DNA of 64,000 nucleotides. Source: Falsiroseomonas frigidaquae. Lineage in GTDB: Bacteria > Pseudomonadota > Alphaproteobacteria > Acetobacterales > Acetobacteraceae. The stretch lies in contig NZ_JAAVTX010000006.1 in the NCBI RefSeq assembly GCF_012163145.1, forward strand, positions 310,001 to 374,000. Reading direction: 5' to 3'. The translations under genes and the position numbers were made by a program. Below are positions 19,015 to 27,366 of this stretch, piece by piece. The notes under the pieces are model-generated. The model saw only the letters and a list, made by a program, of their open reading frames with translations. It did not search any database and was not told the origin of the DNA. The stretch's first letter is position 1. Each line of letters opens with the position of its first letter.

Positions 19015-19560
19015 TCAGCCCGCGGCGGCGGTGCCCAGAGCGGCCTCGACCGCCTGCACAAGCTCCGGATGCGCCGGCCCGGTGGAGGTGCTGAAGGCTC
19101 GCACCGCCAGCCCGTCGCGCGCCACCAGGTACTTGTGGAAATTCCAGCGCGGCGGACCACCCGCCCGCGCCGCCAGCCAGGTGAACAGCGGATGCGCATG
19201 CGGCCCGCGCACCGTGGTCAGCCCGGCCATCGGGAAGGTGATGCCGTAGACCGTCTCGCAAAACTCCCGGATCTTCGCCGCGTCGGCGCTTTCCTGCCGG
19301 AAGTCGTTGGATGGCACGCCGATGACGCTGAAGCCGCGTGCGGCGAAGCGGTCATGCAGCGCCTGCAGACCCTCGTATTGCGGGGTGAAGCCGCAGAAGC
19401 TGGCGGTGTTCACCACCAGCAGCGCCCGCCCGCGGAAATCGGCCAGTGCGAGCGGTCCACCCTCCAGCGCTTCCAGCCGGAAGTCGAAGGCGGTCTGGCC
19501 GGGCGCCGCGGCCATCAGCAGGGGTGCTGCCACCAGCATGCGGCGAGACCGGTCAGTCAT
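19015..19560 (-). CDS. Glutathione peroxidase family protein, probably exported
   Basis: 181 residues. Residues 1-22 (MTDRSRRMLVAAPLLMAAAP) look like a signal peptide with an RR pair. The peroxidase core has VVNTASFCGFTPQYEGL, with Cys56 instead of selenocysteine, VPSNDFRQES where the classic motif is PxNQFGxQE, and WNFHKYLV with the conserved Trp/Asn. These enzymes reduce (lipid) hydroperoxides, in bacteria usually with thioredoxin. The ATG lies inside the end of the sulfite-oxidase-like gene (8-nt overlap), so the two are co-translated. Confidence 0.88.
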   Translation of the reverse strand: MTDRSRRMLVAAPLLMAAAPGQTAFDFRLEALEGGPLALADFRGRALLVVNTASFCGFTPQYEGLQALHDRFAARGFSVIGVPSNDFRQESADAAKIREFCETVYGITFPMAGLTTVRGPHAHPLFTWLAARAGGPPRWNFHKYLVARDGLAVRAFSTSTGPAHPELVQAVEAALGTAAAG

Positions 19561-20224
19561 AGCGTTCTTCCATCCAGGGATCGCCGCGGTTGTGATAGCC
19601 GCGCACCTCCCAGAAGCCGGGCCGGTCCTCACGCAGGAGCTCGACCCGGGTGATCCATTTCGGGCTTTTCCAGAAATACAGATGCGGCACCACCAGCCGC
19701 ACCGGGCCGCCATGCTGCCGCTCCAGCGGCGCGCCGGCCCAGGAATGGGCGAACAGGTTCTCCGGCCGGGCGAAATCCTCGATGGCGAGGTTCGTGGTGT
19801 AGCCATCATAGCTGGTCAGCGCGACGAAGCGCGCCTCATCCTTCGGCCGCGCCAGCGCCAGCAGGTCCGGCACCGGAACGCCGTCCCAGCGATTGTCGTA
19901 GCGCGACCATTGGGTGACGCAGTGGATGTCGTTGGTCCGGCTTTCCTGCGGCAGGGCGCGGAATTCCTCCAGCGTCAGGCGCAGCGGCGCCGCGACCAGG
20001 CCCTCGATCCGCAGCCGGTACTTGAGCGGGCTGACATCCGGCTGCACGCCAAGGTCCAGCACCGGGAAGTCCGTCACCAGGCGCTGGCCCGGTGGCAGGC
20101 GGTCGGCCTCCGGCGTGGAGGTGGTGCCGGTCAGCAGCCGCCCCTCCCGCGCCCAGTCCTGCTTCGCCTCCACCAGCTTGTCGCGCACCCTGCCGGTCAG
20201 CGGGATGTCATCGTCTTCAGGCAT
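19553..20224 (-). CDS. Sulfite oxidase-like molybdopterin oxidoreductase
   Basis: 223 residues, preceded by the strong site AGGAG. The fold is the SUOX/YedY molybdopterin-binding domain, with the Mo-ligand cysteine in TNDIHCVTQWSRYD (Cys102), then HGGPVRLVVPHLYFWKSPKW. Unlike periplasmic MsrP (YedY) it has no Tat signal, so it is probably cytoplasmic, and no membrane haem partner is next to it. The substrate is unknown. It overlaps the peroxidase gene, suggesting a shared redox or repair role (inference). Confidence 0.87.
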   Translation of the reverse strand: MPEDDDIPLTGRVRDKLVEAKQDWAREGRLLTGTTSTPEADRLPPGQRLVTDFPVLDLGVQPDVSPLKYRLRIEGLVAAPLRLTLEEFRALPQESRTNDIHCVTQWSRYDNRWDGVPVPDLLALARPKDEARFVALTSYDGYTTNLAIEDFARPENLFAHSWAGAPLERQHGGPVRLVVPHLYFWKSPKWITRVELLREDRPGFWEVRGYHNRGDPWMEERYD

Positions 20225-20371
20225 CGTGATCTCCTGAGCAGGATACGTGCCGATGTAACGTCAGGTTGCAAGGGGGCATCGGTATTAGGCATGTTTCCGG
20301 AGCCATTTCCGAACGATCCGCGATGCGACCCATGGTTGCGGCATCCCCACGCATCCGCCATCCGGGACGGC

Positions 20372-20869
20372 ATGACCTGCTTCCGCGCGCTTCTTCTCGC
20401 CTGCGCCGCCGCCTTGCCTGGCTGCGGCGCACTTCTGTCCGAGGGCACCGGCGCCGCCGCCGGCATCGGCAGCGCCAGCCTGGCGGAGGCGGTTGGCGCC
20501 AGTGCCGCGGCTACCACGGGCATCGGCATCGGCGTGCAGGCCGGGGCACGGGCCGGGCTGCAATACGCCCAGCGCCGCACCCATCGCAGCGCCCAGCTTC
20601 GCCTGGCCGCGGCCGCCGGGCCGTTGGAGGTGGGCGAGGTGGCGAACTGGGCCGTGGACCACACCATCCCGCTGCAGCCGGACGAGGCCGGGGAGGTTGC
20701 GGTGACGCGGCAGATCAGCGCCGGGACGCTGGATTGCAAGGAGATCGTGTTCTCCGTGGTCGAGCCGGAATCCCGCCGCTTCTACACCGCGACCGTCTGC
20801 CGCGACGGCACGATCTGGCGCTGGGCCTCCGCCGAACCGGCGACGGAGCGCTGGGGCAGCCTGCAGTGA
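20372..20869 (+). CDS. Predicted lipoprotein, first of a tandem paralogous pair
   Basis: 165 residues from ATG 20372. An N-terminal signal ends in the lipobox LPGC (Cys18). After a Gly/Ala-rich stretch comes GVQAGARAGLQYAQRR, and a C-terminal domain has DHTIPL and CKEIVF and ends EPATERWGSLQ. The same landmarks occur in the next gene. I do not recognise the family. The stop codon overlaps the start of the second gene (GTGA). The frame extends upstream to ATG 20291, but that part would bury the signal peptide. Confidence 0.72.
   Translation: MTCFRALLLACAAALPGCGALLSEGTGAAAGIGSASLAEAVGASAAATTGIGIGVQAGARAGLQYAQRRTHRSAQLRLAAAAGPLEVGEVANWAVDHTIPLQPDEAGEVAVTRQISAGTLDCKEIVFSVVEPESRRFYTATVCRDGTIWRWASAEPATERWGSLQ
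20831..20865 (+). repeat. 35-bp direct repeat, copy 1
   Basis: The last 35 bases before the stop codon of the first lipoprotein gene are identical to 21322-21356 in the second. They encode AEPATERWGSLQ. Confidence 0.95.
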
Positions 20870-21360
20870 GGCGTGCGGCATTGCGACCGGGATTGCGGCA
20901 AGCCGCGCTTGCCGGCCTCGCCACGCTGCTGGCGGGCTGCGGCCAGGTGGCCGATCTGTCCGGCGCTGTGGCGGGTGGCGGCGCGGCGCTGGCCAGCAGC
21001 AATCCCGCGGTGGGCTATGCCGTCGGCGTCAGCGTGCGCGCCGGCGTCACGGCGGGCATGCAGGTGGTGATGCGGCGCCGGCAACGGGCGGAACAGGATG
21101 CGCTGGCCGGCGTCATCGGCACGCTTGATCCCGGTGAGGATGGCTCCTGGCAGGTGCGCCACACCATTCCCATCGGCAACCGCAACGGCCAGGTGCGGCT
21201 GGTGCGGGTGATCGACAATCCGCTGGCCGAATGCCGCGAAGCCGCCTTCGCGGTCGAGGGCGAGAGCCAGTGGTTCCTCACCACCGCCTGCCGCCAGGCC
21301 GAAGGCTGGAAATGGGCCGCGGCCGAACCGGCGACGGAGCGCTGGGGCAGCCTGCAATGA
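20866..21360 (+). CDS. Predicted lipoprotein, second of a tandem paralogous pair
   Basis: 164 residues from a GTG that overlaps the previous stop by 4 nt. The signal ends in the lipobox LAGC at about residue 25. It shares with its neighbour a glycine-rich region, GVSVRAGVTAGMQVVMRRR, the phrase RHTIPIGN, a conserved cysteine (AECREAAFAV) and the terminal AAEPATERWGSLQ. The two proteins are clearly paralogous though diverged in the middle. Function unknown; an envelope role is inferred only from the lipobox. Confidence 0.75.
   Translation: MRRAALRPGLRQAALAGLATLLAGCGQVADLSGAVAGGGAALASSNPAVGYAVGVSVRAGVTAGMQVVMRRRQRAEQDALAGVIGTLDPGEDGSWQVRHTIPIGNRNGQVRLVRVIDNPLAECREAAFAVEGESQWFLTTACRQAEGWKWAAAEPATERWGSLQ
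21322..21356 (+). repeat. 35-bp direct repeat, copy 2
   Basis: Identical to 20831-20865, just before the stop codon of the second lipoprotein gene. The bodies of the two genes are far less similar, so this end is either under strong constraint or recently converted. Confidence 0.95.
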
Positions 21361-21461
21361 CCGGGCGCGCTACCGTTTTCGTCAGCCGCGCCGGGGTTTC
21401 CGCCGCCGCCGAAAGGCTTTAGCGCAAACCGATAATCCTTACCGCAAGGCAACAGGCGGGC

Positions 21462-21632
21462 ATGACGGAGCAGCCGCGCAAATGCCGGCCCCTGGCGGCG
21501 GAGGAGCTGGACCAGGTGGCGCTGCAGCAGATGCTGGGACAGGCCTCGGCGGCCTCCGAGATGATGCAGCAGTACAAGGATCGCCTGAATCAGCTGATGG
21601 CGCAGATCCGGGCCCAGATGCAGGCCCGCTGA
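21462..21632 (+). CDS. 56-residue glutamine-rich hypothetical protein
   Basis: A 57-codon frame beginning MTEQPRKCRPLAAEELDQVA and ending RAQMQAR. Heptad-like spacing of Leu/Met with many Gln and Glu suggests a short amphipathic helix or coiled coil. No signal peptide or membrane segment. It lies 101 nt after the lipoprotein pair and converges with the lipoprotein hydrolase gene. No family recognised and no strong ribosome-binding site; composition (polar, helical) supports coding better than the alternative frames. Confidence 0.55.
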   Translation: MTEQPRKCRPLAAEELDQVALQQMLGQASAASEMMQQYKDRLNQLMAQIRAQMQAR

Positions 21633-21644
21633 GGCCTCCCTTGG

Positions 21645-22505
21645 CTAGCGCGGGCGATAACCGCGTTCTGCCAGGAAGGGCTCGACCACCGGACCCCAGA
21701 CCGCGCTGCCGCCGCGGCCGAAGAACAGGCTGTGGCCATCGGCACCGAAAGCGGGCAGCGCCGCGAATTGGGCGCTTCCACCCGCGGCGGTGAAGGCCTG
21801 GTGCATCGCCTGGGCCAGGTCCGGGCCGAAGAAGGTATCGTTGGCGGTGTAGATCCACAGCGTCGGCAGCCGCGCCGTCCGGCCGAATCGCCCGGCATCG
21901 GCCGCCAGCCGGTCCGGGGCGCAGACCCGGTTCGGCTGCCCGCCGGCCCAGCCGCCCCGACCGCCCGCCATGTTCACCACCGCAACCACGCCTTCCGGCG
22001 GATCCGCCGCAAGCGCCAGCCCGCCCCAGCCGCCGGCGGATTGGCCGACCACCAGCACCCCCTCCGGCCGGATGCCCGGCAGGCTGCGGCCCAGCGCCAC
22101 GGCGGCGGCGATGTCCCGTGCCGTCTGCCGGCCGCCGGCGACGTAGTCCGGGCTGGCGCAGCCGCCATAGCCTTCCGCCCAGCCGCCGCCGTCGCCGCCA
22201 TCGGGGCCATAGCCGCGGCGCAGCGGCAGCAGCACCGCGAAGCCGCGCGCCAGGAACCAGCGCACCGCCTCCGCCGTGCAGGGTTGCGGCGCCATTCTGG
22301 CGCGGCCGGCGGCATTGGCGGGGGATCCGTGGTTGATGACGGCCAGCGGCACCGGGCCCGGCGCCTCCGGCCGGCAGAGCCGGGCCGGAATGTCGCGGCC
22401 CGTCCCGGGGATGGCGATGCGGAGCAGGGTTGGGTCGGCGGCAGGCGCTTCCGCGGCGCAGCCTGCGGCCAGCAGGGCGAGGACAACCAGGATGACACCG
22501 CGCAT
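21645..22505 (-). CDS. Lipoprotein alpha/beta hydrolase (dienelactone hydrolase-like)
   Basis: 286 residues. The signal peptide MRGVILVVLALLAAGC ends in a lipobox with Cys16. The hydrolase core has VINHGSPAN, FLARGFAVLLPLRRGYG, the nucleophile elbow VVGQSAGGWGG (Ser156), and a late TANDTFFGPDL aspartate and DGHSLFF histidine. This is the arrangement of dienelactone-hydrolase/prolyl-oligopeptidase-like enzymes anchored to the envelope. Substrate unknown. It lies downstream of smpB beyond a hairpin. Confidence 0.83.
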   Translation of the reverse strand: MRGVILVVLALLAAGCAAEAPAADPTLLRIAIPGTGRDIPARLCRPEAPGPVPLAVINHGSPANAAGRARMAPQPCTAEAVRWFLARGFAVLLPLRRGYGPDGGDGGGWAEGYGGCASPDYVAGGRQTARDIAAAVALGRSLPGIRPEGVLVVGQSAGGWGGLALAADPPEGVVAVVNMAGGRGGWAGGQPNRVCAPDRLAADAGRFGRTARLPTLWIYTANDTFFGPDLAQAMHQAFTAAGGSAQFAALPAFGADGHSLFFGRGGSAVWGPVVEPFLAERGYRPR

Positions 22506-22563
22506 CGGGCTTGCTCCGCAGGATGGCAGGAGCCTGGCAGTCCTTGCGAAGCCGTGTCGAGTA

Positions 22564-22590
22564 CCCGCCCCCGGCAAGGCGGGGTGCGGG
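22564..22590 (-). terminator. Hairpin after smpB
   Basis: CCCGC-CCCC, an 8-nt loop, then GGGG-(t)-GCGGG: nine base pairs with one bulge, starting 8 nt after the smpB stop. No T tract, so a rho-independent role is only a candidate. Confidence 0.45.
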
Positions 22591-22598
22591 CTGAAGGG

Positions 22599-23087
22599 CT
22601 ATCCGCGGTCGCGCATCAGCCGGGCCTTGTCGCGCGACCAGTCGCGTTCGGCGATCGCCGCGCGCTTGTCGTGCTTCTTCTTGCCCTCACCCACGCCGAG
22701 CAGGATCTTCGCCACGCCGCGCTCATTGAACTGGATGGCCAGCGGCACGAGGGAGATGCCGTCGCGGGCGATGCTGGCGGACAGTTCCTTCACCTGCTTA
22801 CGGTGCAGCAGCAGCTTGCGCGGGCGGCGCGGCTCGAAGGTCGCGACATGGCTGCCGGCCTGCCATTCGGGAATGTAGCAGTTGAACAGCCACATCTCCC
22901 CGTCCCGCTCGCCGGCCCAGGCCTCGGTCAGCGTGGCGCGACCGGCGCGCAGCGACTTCACCTCCGGCCCGACCAGCATCACGCCGGCCTCGATCTCCTC
23001 GCCGATCTTGTAGTCGTAGCGCGCCTTGCGGTTCTGCGCGGCGACGCCGTGGCTGATCAGCGCGCTTTTCTTCTTGGGCTCCGCCAT
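22599..23087 (-). CDS. smpB: SsrA-binding protein SmpB
   Basis: 162 residues. SmpB delivers tmRNA to stalled ribosomes for trans-translation. Motifs: AQNRKARYDYKIGEEIEAG, VGPEVKSLRAGRATLTEAW, HRKQVKEL and the basic C-terminal tail GEGKKKHDKRAAIAERDW that occupies the mRNA channel. The start shares one base with the dapA stop (TGATG), so it is translated after dapA. The tmRNA gene itself was not seen. Confidence 0.96.
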   Translation of the reverse strand: MAEPKKKSALISHGVAAQNRKARYDYKIGEEIEAGVMLVGPEVKSLRAGRATLTEAWAGERDGEMWLFNCYIPEWQAGSHVATFEPRRPRKLLLHRKQVKELSASIARDGISLVPLAIQFNERGVAKILLGVGEGKKKHDKRAAIAERDWSRDKARLMRDRG

Positions 23088-23965
23088 CAGTTCAACAATC
23101 CGGCCCCTGTCATGGCAGCGCGGACGCGGGCGCGCGTCTGCTCCGCCACGGGGGCCATGGGCAGGCGGCAATGATCGGTGCCGTGGCCGAGCAGGCTGGC
23201 GGCGAGCTTCACGGGGCCGGGCGAGGTCTCGCAGAACATCGCGTCATGCACCGGGGTCAGGCGGGCCTGGATCGCCATGGCGTCCTTGACCCGGCCATCG
23301 GCCCAGGCGTCATGCATCTCCCGGCACAGGCGGGGCGCGATATTGGCGGTGACGCTGATGCAGCCATGGCCACCGGCCGCGAGGAAGGCGAGCGCCGTGT
23401 GATCCTCGCCCGAAAGCTGGCAGAAATCCTCGCCGATGGCGGCGGTGGTGTGCAGCGGGCGGGTCAGGTTCGCCGTCGCGTCCTTCACGCCGACGATGTT
23501 CGGGTGCTTCGCCAGCCGGGCCATGGTCTCCACCGACATGTCCACCACGCTGCGCGGCGGGATGTTGTAGATGATCAGCGGCAGTTCCACCGCATCCGCG
23601 ATTGCCATGAAGTGGCGGTACAGGCCTTCCTGCGTCGGCTTGTTGTAGTAGGGCGTCACCACCAGCGCGGCATCGGCGCCCGCGGCCTTGGCATGGCGCG
23701 TGAGGTCCACCGCCTCCGAGGTGCTGTTGGAACCGGTGCCGGCGATCACCGGTACGCGACCGGCGGCGGCGGCGATGCAGAGATCGACCACCTCATGGTG
23801 CTCGGCATGGCTGAGGGTCGGGCTCTCGCCGGTCGTGCCGACCGGGATCAGGCCCTGCGTGCCTTCGGCGATCTGCCAGGCGACGAAATCGGAAAAGGCC
23901 TTGGCGTCCAGGGACCCGTCGGCGTGCATGGGCGTGATCAACGCCACGAGCGATCCCCTGAACAT
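23087..23965 (-). CDS. dapA: 4-hydroxy-tetrahydrodipicolinate synthase
   Basis: 292 residues, the normal length. DapA condenses pyruvate with aspartate semialdehyde in lysine and diaminopimelate synthesis. Schiff-base lysine is Lys161 in IVGVKDATANL, with Tyr133 in YNIPPRSV and the motif PVGTTGESPTL. An AGGA site precedes the ATG. It is divergent from the lytic transglycosylase gene across 151 bp and translationally coupled to smpB; this dapA-smpB pairing is common in alphaproteobacteria. Confidence 0.96.
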   Translation of the reverse strand: MFRGSLVALITPMHADGSLDAKAFSDFVAWQIAEGTQGLIPVGTTGESPTLSHAEHHEVVDLCIAAAAGRVPVIAGTGSNSTSEAVDLTRHAKAAGADAALVVTPYYNKPTQEGLYRHFMAIADAVELPLIIYNIPPRSVVDMSVETMARLAKHPNIVGVKDATANLTRPLHTTAAIGEDFCQLSGEDHTALAFLAAGGHGCISVTANIAPRLCREMHDAWADGRVKDAMAIQARLTPVHDAMFCETSPGPVKLAASLLGHGTDHCRLPMAPVAEQTRARVRAAMTGAGLLN

Positions 23966-24116
23966 GTTTTTTCCTGCCGTGCCAAGCTGATGAAGGGGAG
24001 AGAGAGTAATGGTCGGACCGCGCTGCGACAAGGGCGAGGGCCCCACCAACAAAGGCAGGGAAAGCCTCGCCGACAGGGGCAGAAGACGGACGGCATTTTG
24101 CGCTAGAGTGTCCGCC

Positions 24117-26087
24117 ATGCGACGCACCCCCTTGATCCTCCTGCTTCTCGCCCCGCTCCTGGTTGAGCCCGCGCCGGCCGCGGCGCAGCCCTGGGCGGAC
24201 GATTCGACCCGCGCAGCCGGCCGCCAGGCGCTGGAGGCGCTGCGCCAGAACCGGTTCCTGGAAGCCGACAGCCTTTCGCTCGCCGCCGATCCGGTGGTTC
24301 GCAAGCTGGTGGTCTGGGGCCGCGTGCAGAACCGCAACGGCGGCGCCAGCGCGGCCGAGATCGTCCGCTGGCTGGACGCCAACCCGGATTGGCCGCTGCC
24401 CATCACCATGTCGATCCGTGCCGAGGACGCGCTGGTAGGCGATGCGGATGATGCGCTGGCGCTGCGCCAGTTCGGCCGCACCCCCGCCCGCACCCTGCCC
24501 GGCGTGCAGCGCCATGCCGATGCCCTGATCCGGACCGGCCGCGCCACGGAAGCCGCCGCCGTGCTGCGCGCCGGCTGGCGGGATGCCGATGGCGATGGTT
24601 TCGCCGAACAGGATTTCCTGGGCCGCAATGCGGCCCAGCTGACCGCCGACGACCATTGGAGCCGGGCCGACCGGCTGTTCTGGGCCAACCAGGCCGCCGC
24701 TGCCGCCCGGCTGCTGCCGATGCTGGACGCCGCCCGCCGCGCCACGCTGGAAGCCCGCCTCGCCGCCCGCGCCGGCACTTTTGCCGGCACCGCGCAGGAT
24801 ATCGGCGTGGCGCATGAGCTGGCCCGCACCGCCCGCCGCGCCGACCGCGATGCCGAGGCCGCCGCCATCTGGCACGCCGCCGAGCCGCTGCAGCGCGACC
24901 TGTCGCCGGAGGCGCAGCGCGCCATCTGGGTGGAGCGCCAGGTGCTGTCGCGCAAGACGCTGCGGCTGGGCGACCCGGCCACCGCCTATCGCCTGGCGGC
25001 CAATCATGGCCAGTCGGAGCTTGGCGAGCCGCGGCAGGAAGGCGAGTTCCTGGCCGGCTTCATCGCGCTGCGGATGCTGAACCAGCCGGCCCAGGCGTTG
25101 GCCCATTTCACCCGGCTGGGCGAGGGCAGCAGCAGCGTCATCACCCGCGCCCGGAGCGCCTATTGGGAAGGCGCCGCGCTGGCGACGCTCGGTCGCACCG
25201 CGCAGGCCCAGGCGCAGTGGCGCGAAGCGGCGACGCTGCCGGTCGCCTTCTACGGCCAGCTCGCCAGCCTGGCGCTGGGCGAAACCCCGGCACAGCTTGC
25301 CGCGCGGATCGGCGGCAGCGGCGCCGCAGCCCCGGGCCAGGACCAGGCGGCCGGCTTCCTGGGGCGGGAGATGGTGCGGGCCGTGGTGGCGCTGGCCGAT
25401 CTCGGCCAATCCGACCGCGCCCGCATGTTCCTGCTGCGGCTCGAGGAGCTTTCCCCGGATGCCGGCGACCGCTGGCTGATCGCGCGCCTCGGCGTCGCCA
25501 TCCGTCGCCCGGACCACGCGGTCTGGATCGCGCGGCGTGCCGGCGCCGATGGCGTGATCCTGCTGGAGGATGGCTGGCCCACCCCCTACCCCACCCCGAA
25601 CGAGGGCGCCGAGCCGGCGCTGGTCAATGCGATCACCCGGCAGGAAAGCAATTTCGATCTCTCGGCCGTGTCGTCCGCCAATGCGCGCGGGCCGATGCAG
25701 TTGCTGCCCTCCACCGCCGCCGGCGTGGCGCGGCGGCTCGGCGTGCCGCATTCCACGGCGATGCTGACCACCGATGCCGCGCACAACCTGCGCCTCGGCA
25801 GCGCCTTCATCGGCCAGATGCTGGAGCGCTTCGGCGGCGCCATGCCGCTGGCGGCGGCCGGCTACAATGCCGGGCCGGGGCGGGTGGACCAGTGGCTCGG
25901 CACCTATGGCGACCCACGTTCCCCGAGCGGGCCGCATGTACTGGACTGGATCGAGCAGATTCCCTTCGGCGAGACCCGCAACTACGTGCAGCGCGTGATC
26001 GAGAACGTGGTGATCTACCGCGCCCGCAACCCCGCCACCGGCGACCTGCCGCATCCGCTGGCCGGGTTGATGGCGGGCCGCCGATGA
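24117..26087 (+). CDS. Soluble lytic murein transglycosylase (Slt70-like)
   Basis: 656 residues. A signal peptide (MRRTPLILLLLAPLLVEPAP) is followed by a long alpha-helical superhelix and a C-terminal SLT domain from about residue 500. The catalytic glutamate is Glu510 in ITRQESNFD; ARGPMQLLP and AAAGYNAGPGRV complete the lysozyme-like motif. The enzyme cleaves peptidoglycan with formation of 1,6-anhydro-MurNAc in the periplasm. It heads a run of five genes joined by 1- to 4-nt overlaps. Confidence 0.93.
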   Translation: MRRTPLILLLLAPLLVEPAPAAAQPWADDSTRAAGRQALEALRQNRFLEADSLSLAADPVVRKLVVWGRVQNRNGGASAAEIVRWLDANPDWPLPITMSIRAEDALVGDADDALALRQFGRTPARTLPGVQRHADALIRTGRATEAAAVLRAGWRDADGDGFAEQDFLGRNAAQLTADDHWSRADRLFWANQAAAAARLLPMLDAARRATLEARLAARAGTFAGTAQDIGVAHELARTARRADRDAEAAAIWHAAEPLQRDLSPEAQRAIWVERQVLSRKTLRLGDPATAYRLAANHGQSELGEPRQEGEFLAGFIALRMLNQPAQALAHFTRLGEGSSSVITRARSAYWEGAALATLGRTAQAQAQWREAATLPVAFYGQLASLALGETPAQLAARIGGSGAAAPGQDQAAGFLGREMVRAVVALADLGQSDRARMFLLRLEELSPDAGDRWLIARLGVAIRRPDHAVWIARRAGADGVILLEDGWPTPYPTPNEGAEPALVNAITRQESNFDLSAVSSANARGPMQLLPSTAAGVARRLGVPHSTAMLTTDAAHNLRLGSAFIGQMLERFGGAMPLAAAGYNAGPGRVDQWLGTYGDPRSPSGPHVLDWIEQIPFGETRNYVQRVIENVVIYRARNPATGDLPHPLAGLMAGRR

Positions 26088-26923
26088 CCAGGCGGGTTTT
26101 CATCACGGCGCGGGACGGGCTGAAGCTGGCCGCGCTGGACCATGCCGGACCGGAAGGCCGCACGCCGATTCTCTGCCTGCCCGGCCTGACCCGCACGGCG
26201 GAGGATTTCGACGCGCTTGCGGATCGCCATGCCGGCAGGCGGCGTGTGCTGGCGCTGGACCATGCCGGGCATGGCGAGAGCGGCCGCGCCGAATCGGTCA
26301 CGCGCTACGGCATCGAGCACAGCCTGCGCGACGTGCTGGACGCCATGGCGGCGCTGCATTGCCACCGCGCCTTGGTGGTGGGCACCAGCTATGGCGGCAT
26401 CCTGGCGATGATCCTGGGCGTGCTGCGGCCGACGGCGCTGGCCGGGGTGGTGCTGAACGATGTCGGCCCGGTGCTGGAGCCGGTGGGCCTCGGCCAGGTG
26501 CAGGATTTCGTCGGCCGCGACCCCGCCTTGCCGGGGCTGGAGGAAGCCGTCGCGTATCTCAAGGCCAAGCTGCCGCCGCTGGCGCTGGACGAGGCCGGCT
26601 GGCACCGCTTCGCCGCCGGCACGTTCCGGGCCGGGCCGGATGGCGCATGGCATCCGCGCTGGGACATCCGCATCGCCCAGGCGATGGCGGCGGGCGGCGC
26701 CATGCCGGACCTCTGGCCCGCCTTCGGCGCGCTGGCGCATGCGCCGCTGATGCTGGTGCGCGGCGCGTTGTCCGACCTTCTGTCGGAGGACACGGCGCTG
26801 CGGATGGCGGAGGCCCGGCGCGACATGCGCTTCGTCGAGATCCCCGGCAGCGGCCATTGCCCGACGCTGGAGGAACCTGCGGCCGTCGCGGCGCTCGACG
26901 CCTTCCTCGACCGCATCCCATGA
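26084..26923 (+). CDS. Alpha/beta fold hydrolase
   Basis: 279 residues, ATG overlapping the transglycosylase stop (ATGA). Features: LCLPGLTRTAEDFDALA (oxyanion HG-like region), ALDHAGHGESGRA, nucleophile elbow VVGTSYGG (Ser102), late aspartate near RGALSDLL and catalytic histidine in PGSGHCPTLEEP. It belongs to the haloperoxidase/esterase-like group; substrate unknown. No signal peptide, so cytoplasmic. Confidence 0.88.
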   Translation: MTRRVFITARDGLKLAALDHAGPEGRTPILCLPGLTRTAEDFDALADRHAGRRRVLALDHAGHGESGRAESVTRYGIEHSLRDVLDAMAALHCHRALVVGTSYGGILAMILGVLRPTALAGVVLNDVGPVLEPVGLGQVQDFVGRDPALPGLEEAVAYLKAKLPPLALDEAGWHRFAAGTFRAGPDGAWHPRWDIRIAQAMAAGGAMPDLWPAFGALAHAPLMLVRGALSDLLSEDTALRMAEARRDMRFVEIPGSGHCPTLEEPAAVAALDAFLDRIP

Positions 26924-27366
26924 CCCCTGCCCTGCTGGTGGCGACCATGGGCGGGGTCGGCCGGCTGCGGCCGGGGCCCGGCACCTGGGGGTCTGCCCTG
27001 GTGCTGCCGGCGCTGTGGCTGGGGCCGGTGGCCTGCCTGGCCCTGGCGGCGCTGTGCCTGGTGGCCGGCTGGTGGGCGGCGGGCGAAGTGCTGCGCGATG
27101 GCCACGAGGACCCCGGCTGGTTCGTGGTGGATGAGGGGGCGGGCATGCTGCTGGCGCTCGCCGCGCTGCCGGCGGCCACCCTGCCCGGCGCGCTGGCCGC
27201 CTTCGCGCTGTTCCGGCTGCTGGACATCACGAAACCCTGGCCGATTTCCTGGTTCGACCGCCAGCCCGGCGCCTTCGGCGTCATGCTGGATGATGTGATC
27301 GCCGGGGCCATCGCCGGCGCCGCCCTGCTGGCGTTTCATCGCTATTTTCCGGGAGGGCTTTCCTGA
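26920..27366 (+). CDS. pgpA: Phosphatidylglycerophosphatase A
   Basis: 148 residues, overlapping the hydrolase gene by ATGA. PgpA dephosphorylates phosphatidylglycerol-phosphate in the inner membrane. Signatures: [13 protein letters not shown], the acidic motif [20 protein letters not shown] and [11 protein letters not shown], with three or four hydrophobic segments. The next gene shares one base (TGATG). Confidence 0.93.
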   Translation: MTPALLVATMGGVGRLRPGPGTWGSALVLPALWLGPVACLALAALCLVAGWWAAGEVLRDGHEDPGWFVVDEGAGMLLALAALPAATLPGALAAFALFRLLDITKPWPISWFDRQPGAFGVMLDDVIAGAIAGAALLAFHRYFPGGLS

